NCBI GenBank assembly: GCA_964036045.1
Contig: OZ038382.1
Location: 2,502,612 to 2,566,611, forward strand
Direction: 5' to 3'
Source of the DNA: Eutreptiella sp. 'Long Island Sound 2002'
Lineage: Eukaryota > Euglenozoa > Euglenophyceae > Eutreptiales > Eutreptiaceae
Length of the DNA stretch: 64,000 nucleotides
In this document: piece after piece, positions 25,401 to 34,400 of the stretch
Position numbering within the stretch: the stretch's first letter is position 1
Layout of the letters: the number at the start of each line of letters is the position of its first letter
The notes under the pieces: model-generated
Seen by the model: only the letters and a program-made list of their open reading frames with translations
The model's database searches: none
Told to the model about the DNA's origin: nothing
Position numbers and translations under genes: made by a program

Positions 25401-28400
25401 CGCACTCCGGCACCGGGAAGCCCAACCTGACGTCGTTCCGCGGGGCGTGACGTTCGCGGGGGGCTCCTCACCACCGACGCAGGGGATGCAACACAAGGCT
25501 GGCGGGGGGGGGGGGGGGGGTTCCCCATTCTGCCGGTAGCAATACTCATGGCCGTGCCGTTTTCGTATGGGAAAGGACCATCCTATCTTGGGCAGCTTGT
25601 TGGGAGGCGGGGGGCTTACATTTTTTGGTGCCTGTCCCCCACAGCAGTGTTGACTGCCAGCGGTGTGCAGGCTGTCTCGACTGTGCCCTCATACATGTCG
25701 GGGGCCGACGCCTACCTTCACTCAGAGCCTGCCACCGAAACGTATAGTTCGAGGTACTCCAATTGAAGCAATCGTACACCTCGTTTACATGGCCCAGGGT
25801 GGCGGTCAGGTGTAGTGCAGAGGTGGTTGGATGTGGGTGTGACACAGGGGAGATGCTTAATGACCAGGACGCGGCCGATGATGTGGGTGTTGCAGTCGAG
25901 GTCTGCGGAATGGATCGGGTCATGGTCCGAGTTGGACGTGAGGATGGTGTTCCAGTGGAGGATGGAGTGAACGATGCGGCAGCTGATGCGGTTTGACGTG
26001 GCGTCAGAGACGGGGTTGCTGAGGCAGAAGTCGTCGCAAGAGGGCTCAGCGATGGGGTCCAGCTGAGGGTAGGGGATGGCAACGGGGAGGCAGTTGCGGA
26101 GCAGGTTGGGGAAGAGAGTTGGGTCACGGACGGCGATGAAGATTTGGTGTGGTAGGTGGTATGCGTGAGGGATTGGGAGTGTGGGGTGGTTGTGGATGGT
26201 GACGCACTTGTAGATATGCTTGGAGAGACAGTTTGGGATGCGGTTGGCGAAACGATTGCGGTTGCAGTGGGGGACGTTGTTGGTGATGTTGAGACAACTG
26301 TAGATGGTGATGCAGTCAAGGACATAGACGAGGATGAAGATGGAGACAGCGTTGCGGGTTTTGTTGTGGTGCAGGTACAGGTCAAAGACAGTGCTCAATC
26401 GGTCCATGAGACATCCACCCCTGCCCAATCCCCCTGTGTGACAGTCCGTCGGGTTGTTGTTCCTTTGCAGGACCCTGGACGGTCACCCGTTCTTCCCTTC
26501 GCATGTTGCGTCGGGTCGCTGCTTTCTGTCGGCCGCTGCGGCCGGTGCTCTTGCTGGGGTCGTTTCCGCGTTCGCGGAGCCCAGTAGTTGGTGTCTTGGG
26601 GCTGTGCTGAATGTGGCATGGTGTGCCGTTTGCGTGTCAGCGGCGCCCAATAGTTGGCGTATTGAGGATGTGCTGGTTGTTGCCGGGGTCGTTTGACTGT
26701 TTTTGCTGTCCACGCGCCTCTGTCCACAGGCCGTCTATAGCCTGCCTCGCTGTGTTTCTGTGTGCGTGCGGCCCAGGTGCCCTGTTCCTCCACGCGTTGT
26801 CCCGGCCGTCCACCATATGTGCTTTTCCCCCTCACGGCTGGTCTGCCCCTGATGGGCTCCCGCTCCTGCTGCGCAAACAGCCCCCCCGTTACCAAACGGT
26901 AATGCATTGCTCACGAGTACTGGCTCACGAGAAGAAGCGCATGGGCGAACATGCGACAGCACACACCACACAAAAGTCAACCCCTCCCCCTTTCCTTCCC
27001 CCGCGGTCGATGTCGCGCGCGCACCCCCGGGGGTGCCCGGCTTTCGTCGGTAATTCCAGGGGCGACCATGTGCAATTGAGTGCGATACGAAGGAGGAAGA
27101 GCTGCTGAAGAAAGAGAAGAGGGGCCCATACCGCAGGGTCGGTTCCAGCCGACGCCAGAGCAATCCGTGTCGCAACAGTAGTCTTTCCCATTCGCGCAGC
27201 CGTAAGGGTCCCCGCACATGTTCGGCCGATTGGGAGGGCACTGGGCCCGGCCGCCCATGTCATTGCAGCAGAGCCAATTGGAGGAGGGGCCATGGCAGTA
27301 GGAGCCGTTGTTGCACCGCATGTAGTCCACCGCGGAAGTAGGGGTGAGCCAGGGACAGTCTGCAGAGGGGAACGAGAGTTCCCTGACCCCGAAACCGGCG
27401 CTCAGCCCTCACGCCTTGGGCTCGACGGGCAGCACGCACGCCGCTCCCTTGCACCCTTCCCTGAGAAGACATGTCGTCCCGCTGGCACGCGCTGGCCGCT
27501 GGCCGCTGGTCAACCAACCCCCTGTGTGACATTCCGTCTGGTTGTTGCTCCTTTACGGGGCCCTGGACGGTCACCCGTTCTTCCCTTCGCATGTTGCGTC
27601 GGGTCGCTGCTTTCTGTCGGCCGCTGCGGCCGGTGCTCTTGCTGGTGTCGTTTCCGCGTTCGCGATGCCCAGTAGTTGGTGTCTTGGGGCTGTGCTGAAT
27701 GTGGCATGGTGTGCCGTTTGCGCGTCAGCGGCGCCCAATAGTTGGCGTATTGAGGATGTGCTGGTTGTTGCCGGGGTCGTTTGACTGTTTTTGCTGTCCA
27801 CACACCTCTGTCCACAGGCCGTCCGTAGCCTGCCTCGCTGTGTTTCTGTGCGGCCCAGGTGCCCTGTTCCTCCACGCGCTGTCCGGGCCGTCCACCCCTC
27901 TGAAGGCGGCAGGGGCAAGGGCTGGTGGGGGAAGGCAGGGTGAGTGAGGGGTCGACGAGATCAGACACATGAGACGCGGGACGCGAGGAGACCCCGGCCC
28001 AAACCGACCCGTTGAGGCCGCAACCCCCGTCACATGGCTTTGGAGGGGTCAGCAAAGCAGAAACCACACTTTTGCCGCGGACCGCGCGGTCTGACGGTCG
28101 GAGGGCGGTCCGGGGCATGAGGCCCATGTCCGAGGACGACTGGCCCGGCACGCTGGGGGATGACCGGGCGTGGTACAACCGCCGATGTCCAACCAAAACC
28201 CCTGGATCGGCTGTTCGGGTTGGCGGCGCCGGTCAGGCGGTCGTGCCCCGTGCGAACAGAGAGGGGGTAAAGTGCCCAAACTGACTGTTGAACGTCTACC
28301 AAGAAATGGGCTCCGTGTGCCACTTTCTCTGGTGGGAATCATGGACTTTGAAGAGCTGAAGATGCTCCACAGGGTCCACTGGAATGGGCTCACCGGCCGC

Positions 28401-31400
28401 ATGTTCAGCTGCACGCATGGCCAAGGCATGGCCACGTCCGTTCCCGGGACATCAGCTGCAGTAGCCGGGCGCTGCAACCCGACGGTTGGACGGTACCCGC
28501 CGGCGGTCTTGTCTGATTCCCAGCCCCCCCCCGCCCTCCTCCCTCCTCCTCATCCGGGGGCTTAGCGTTGTCGAGAACGCATTGCCTCGAGTGCTGCGCT
28601 CGACCCGCCTCCACATCGATAGGGCCTGTTTTTGGCCCAATAACTGGGGGCGAAGGGGCGGTCAGTGGGTACGGGCGTTCAGGTGAGGAGGGGGAAGAGG
28701 CTCGGGGCCAATCGCCTCAAAAGAGGCGCGAATGAAATGGACCGAATGCAATGGGGCCCCGTGGGATGTGATGACGCCCACTAAAGTGCAGACAAGAGCT
28801 GCCGAACGCAGCATCAGACAAGTCGAGAGGCCGGGCACACCCGTATACACAGTCTTGGAAGGCGAAGGCGTAGCAGACGGAGTCTCTGCAGACGAAGAAG
28901 GGAATGAGAAATCAGTGAAGCGCAACGTGCATGAACAAGGGACGAGCGTGTGGTCGAGGCATGGGGAGGCGCACACCAGATGCGCTGGGCGATGTTGTGT
29001 ACGTCAGACTCGGCGTTGGAGATGGGGACACGGTTGTAGTGGGTGTGGCAGACGCTGTGGGGGTTGAGGTGGGGGTTGAAGATGGGGACACGGTTGGAGT
29101 GGGTGTGGCAGATGTTGTGGGGGTTGGGGTGGGGGTTGAAGATGGGGACACGGTTGGAGTGGGTGTGGCAGATGTTGTGGGGGTTGGGGTGGGGGTTGAA
29201 GATGGGGACACGGTTTGAGTGGGTGTGGCAGACATTGTGGGGGTTGGGGTGGGGGTTGAAGATGGGGTCACTGTTGGCGTGGGTGTCGATGTCACTGTAA
29301 ACGTCGGTGTAGGCGTTGGAGACGGCGTCGCTGTAGGCGTGTCCGTGGCTGAGACCAGGAGATTATGTGGCACAGAACACTGAAGCACGTGTCAACCATA
29401 TGGCCGTCCCCCAAATATTCCTACCTTTTGCCTCCTCCGCCTTTCCCAGCATCATCCCCTTCCACAAGCTGATCCGAAATTTTGGGCGATGAACCAATAG
29501 CTCGAGGCACAGTCTGCTACCTTTTCTTCACCCCTTTTCAAAAATGGACAACGTCAGCCTTGGAAGGGACCTTTCATGACTACTGTTTCAAGTCCCACCT
29601 TCCTTTGCCGTGTTTGACTGCCATGTATCAACTTGGGCACCCTTGTGGTGATCAATAAGGGTAAATGGGAACCAAGGACTTTACCTCATCTCGCGCTCTT
29701 GATGTGCTCTGATGCATTCCGACCGGTCACCCCATAAACCCTCACAATGCCGCATCGTGTGCGGCGTGCAAATTGCAATCGGCGCTCTGCACGTCGCAGT
29801 GTAACGGTGTAGCGTGCAGATTACACTGTCCACTGTTTTGACCGAGGAAACACCCTGACCGCCCCCTCCCTCCCGCTCCCTCCAGGTCAGTTCTGTACTG
29901 ACGTCATGACAACACGATGCAACAAGGCAGAAAGCGCACTCCGGCTCGCCAAACCCAAACCCCGTGCTGTGCTGTGCATACGTTGATAGGGGCACGGCGT
30001 CCCCACAAACACCTCCAGACTCCATTTCGCTACACTGTGACTGCCGGCCCCGCCGGGCAGATAGAAGTAGTTGTTGTTATCCGCCGCCGCCTCGCCGCAC
30101 GTATACGGGAATCCAGCCCTTGAGATGTGAGGCAGATGAGAAGTGCGGAGGGAGGGAGGAGCGTCGCATGCACACGACATCATCATCGTTTTGGTCCGTT
30201 ACTTTGGGGCATGTTCACGCTTTGCAGCTTGTTTTGGTCACAAATAACACCGAAGATGACGGGCTGATGCATTGATCAAGTGGGCTTGCGCTCGTTCTCT
30301 GGTGCACCCTCTCCCCCTTCCCCGTGCAAAATCATACAGAACAAACACACCATCGGCTCTGGTTCCGTGACCGAAACAATCGGTCGGCAACGCACATCGA
30401 CTGCATATCGGGGGCTGGGTGCATTTGCTTCTGATGTGACCCCACAATGTTCACTAGTATTTTGTGAGGTCACCCAAAAGGCATACTTTACCCACAATAT
30501 ACACTTCGCTTGCACTGTGGCCATGCATCGGGGGCACTGGCGTCAAAAGAAATGAATTCCGTGGTTGCTCAACAAAGAAAAAATTGCGCACAACCCTACC
30601 AATACATAAAACTACGCCGGCGGATCTAGACCATTGCTCTACTTAGGTACGTCCCTGCACAAACCGTCTGCACCCGCCCCGTAAACAGGAATGTACCCGA
30701 CGAGCTCGGAGCCTGGGCAATAGTTCCACTTGTTGACACGTGCCCACATCGTAGCCTCATCGCTGTAGAGCTCGAAGTCTGTGTTGAACACATTGTCGGT
30801 CGTCCCAAACGTCCCGGTGAACAGAGTGTAGGGGTCGATGGTGGGAGGCACTGGGGTCTTGCGGACGTAAATGGGGGCGGTACCAGAGCTACGCGTGCCT
30901 CTGACCACGGGACAAGCGCGGAACGATTCGTTGAAAGCCGCGGCACCCAAGTCAAAGACAGTGCTGGTTCCATCGAGATTCAAGGTGACGAATTGCGTGA
31001 AGTTCTCAACTGTTGGGGCGACTACAGATGTCAAGGGCGTGGGTGCGGGGAGAGAATGTGAGTGTTTGAAGGGAGGAGCAGGCTGTGATTGTGCGTCTGA
31101 GAGTGTAGAGGGTGTGGCGATGGTGGTGGTGACGGTGGTGGTGGTGGCACTGGCAGTGGTCAGTTTGAAAAGGAACCGAGGACTGGTGCTGTTTGGGGGG
31201 GAGATTGGGGCTGAGATTGGAGATGAGGTAAGAGCAGAAGGGGGCTGCTTCTGCAGGTCAGTGAGAGCATAATAATTCCGAGCATGATAACTCCGGATCT
31301 GAGGAAAATCCCTGACCGTTATCTCTGCCACTCCAACAAGACGTGCTCGCTTCACTCACGAGTGCCGCATGTTCAGCCCCCCCCCCCCCTCCCGGCCCGC

Positions 31401-34400
31401 ATCTGGATTTTCGCTTCGAGAGAAAGGGATGGGGCAAACTAGGATGTCACAATCCCCGTTCTGTACAAAAGGTTGTGGGAACAACAGTGTAAAAGCCCCT
31501 GAATCATTGCCTCACCCCCCCCCCATCGCATGTGGGGTTGGACACCTGCCCATCTTCGATTGCAAATCTGACCCAGACGCATGGTCCGCTTGTGACCCCA
31601 CATCCCACCTGGGTTCGGCTGTGGACTGCATTCGTTGTGGAATCAGACACCATGTTCTTGTTGCACTTGCCACATAGTGTAGTGTTGTACTGTCACTGAG
31701 CTGCTATGTTCCTACGCAGTGGTATCCCCAAGCAATGTAAGTCTGCAGGTCCCAAGTCGATTCCCCTCCGATAGGGTTGTGTCGCCTCAGCTCCAGCCCC
31801 CTCGACACTCTGACATGAACACCCACCTGAGCCACCCACCCACTCGCTCGTTCCCGTCCTACAGTGGCATGCTTTGTAGTGCACTTGCACGATGGCCTTG
31901 CACTCATGACAACAGGTCCGTTGTGGTCATCGGGGCACCAAAAGGATCCCTAATCCACTTGATTTGGGGCAAGGAATCGCGATGATTCAGGGCATCTGGG
32001 ATGCACTGGCCACGGTTCTGGGCTCCCGGCCCCCAGGCAGGCGGTGTTGCGATCACAGGTGTTCACTCTCAGGACCTGGACCTCCCCCCAGGGCTGGAGG
32101 TGAAGCAGCATCGGAAGGGAACACGGTTCCTCTTGGACGTCGGCCGAGCTGAGCTACCCAGTCCCGTCGGGATCCCGAAGCGGGGGCGTTGACTGTGGGA
32201 GCTCGATGAGGACTCCAAAACGCCACCGAAGGTTTGCAAAGCCTCTGGGTCCAGCAGGCCTTCCTCGGTTCGCTGTTCGCTGGTGCGGAAGATTTGAGTG
32301 GGCGGACTTCAACTTGGGGCAGGTGGGGTCGAGAGGCCCTGTGTGGAACCCACCCCCCATCAAAAGGGTCGGGGCACCACCAGCGGTGGCACTTGAGAAT
32401 GTGTGCAATGGCGACTAAACCCTTGCCACACTCCATCATCCCAGCGACGAACCAACGTGCACGCATCATGGGCAGCTTTGCGGTAGGCCACCACGGATAA
32501 AAGTTTCCGTCCGGCCCCTTCGGCACCAATAGTCATAAAAAGTGGGATTTCGGGACTGGCCGACACGGCCCTGCCCTTGGCCCTGGCTGTGGCCTTGGCT
32601 TTGGCCCTGGCTGCAGCCCTGACCCTGGCCCTGGCCCTTGATTTGGCTTGGCTTTGGCTCTGCCCCGGCTATACCTTGGGTGTGGCTGAAGGCAGGGACG
32701 GGGGGTTCGTGTCTTGGAACCGAGGGTTTAACCCCTGGCCCTGAAATGCCTCCCTGCCCTCAAGCACAGGCTTGTTCAGGCGGCAGAGCACATGGGATAC
32801 GCGACACGGAACCGGGGACATGACAATACAGGACACCGCACGCGGCACCCCGAGGCGTACCGATGCTGGCCGTCAGCGACCGGAGCGCGACCGCATTGCG
32901 TTGCGGCCTCCAGCTGAAGCTTGAAATGCCACTGTTGATGCCCACCGAAAGAAACGTGGCGCCGTCCAAGCGCACGACTAACTGCACGGAGGTCACGGAG
33001 GTTTCCAGGGTCTGATACTCCGACGCCACCAGCGTAGTGTTCACTGTGGAGTTTGCGAGATACATGGGCATGAGCAGGTGGTTCTCCATGTAAAACCGCT
33101 GCCCGTAGCCATCGAGCCCCGCCCGTGCCAGGCCCCCGTGCTCCGTCGTCATGTCGAAGCTCAGTTCGGTGCCGGCCAGGGGGTTCAGCGCCCGGAACTC
33201 GGAACTGACGGTGACATCAGCCGCGCGATGGAAGGTATTGTCGAAGGCGATGGTGTTGGCCTCCCCACTGCAGACGAACACCCCCTCCGTCGCGTCATAC
33301 CCGGTGCAACCGGATGCAACGCCCTCGTTTGGGTCGAGGACACCAGCGCTGATGAACTCCAGAGGGCCAATTGTACCAGCCGCTGGGCAAAGACAGACAG
33401 AGAGAGGGCGGGGGGGGGGGGGCATGAAGACCTGTTCCTTCACAGCCCAAATCGAACTATTGAAAGGCGTGAGGAATGGAGTGACGAGGGGCAGTCAGCT
33501 TATTGGGCGTGGGGGCAAGAGGCTGAGCAGATGTGGGCTTGGTGTGAGGACTGAGGGCATGAAGGGGGGGATGGGGGGGTTGCGCAGGAGGAGGAGGAGG
33601 GCATTGAGTGAGGATGGCCAGGGATGGTGTTGTACCCGTGACCCCGCATGTCATTTACCAACCAGCCACCCAACCGTCCAAGGCGGGAGGCACGAGCACC
33701 TTGTGGGGTCTGCATGCTTCGTGGCTCAGTCAGGACCATTGCAGGACCCTCACTCCGCATAGCGGTGCAAGAAAAGGAGGGCCGGATGCATCTTGGGCAG
33801 TTCGGCGTGCCGGGAGGATACACGGGCAACGCCTCCTCCTTTCGGTACTGAGTTCCTGGGGCTACTTATGCTGGTGAACAATCGCCCACGACCGAAGGGA
33901 GTAGACAACTGCCAAACGAAATTTCCCACCAACCCGAAAGGAGGAGGAGGTGTTGTTTTGGAGACCTTCGAGCACGTAACACGTTTGACGCGCCTACGAG
34001 ATTAGCCCCACATCGTTCCATATCTGCCAATGCGCTGTACTTCTCCGCTTCCGCTGAATGGCCGGTACGACTCTGCTGTTTGCACACTCAAAGGGTCATG
34101 GATTTTTGCGGGGGCTTGCTCTAGTGCCTTCGCTCTGCATTGCACTGTATATACTCTTGCATCGTGCCTTTTACCTGACACAACGACGTATCAGTGAACA
34201 ACCTGCTGGCAGTTGGCAAGTACTTCATGGTGGCCGAACGCTTTCTGATGGCGGTGTGCAGAGAAACTGAGATCGTTAGGCAGTCAACCGACGGTGGTTG
34301 GCAGCTAACCCTAAGGGCACCAGATACAGTGCCCATGAGCGTCCGCTCCGAGCCCCGCCAGAGGAAAGGACTGGTGGGACGGAGCCATCTGGAGAGCAGC

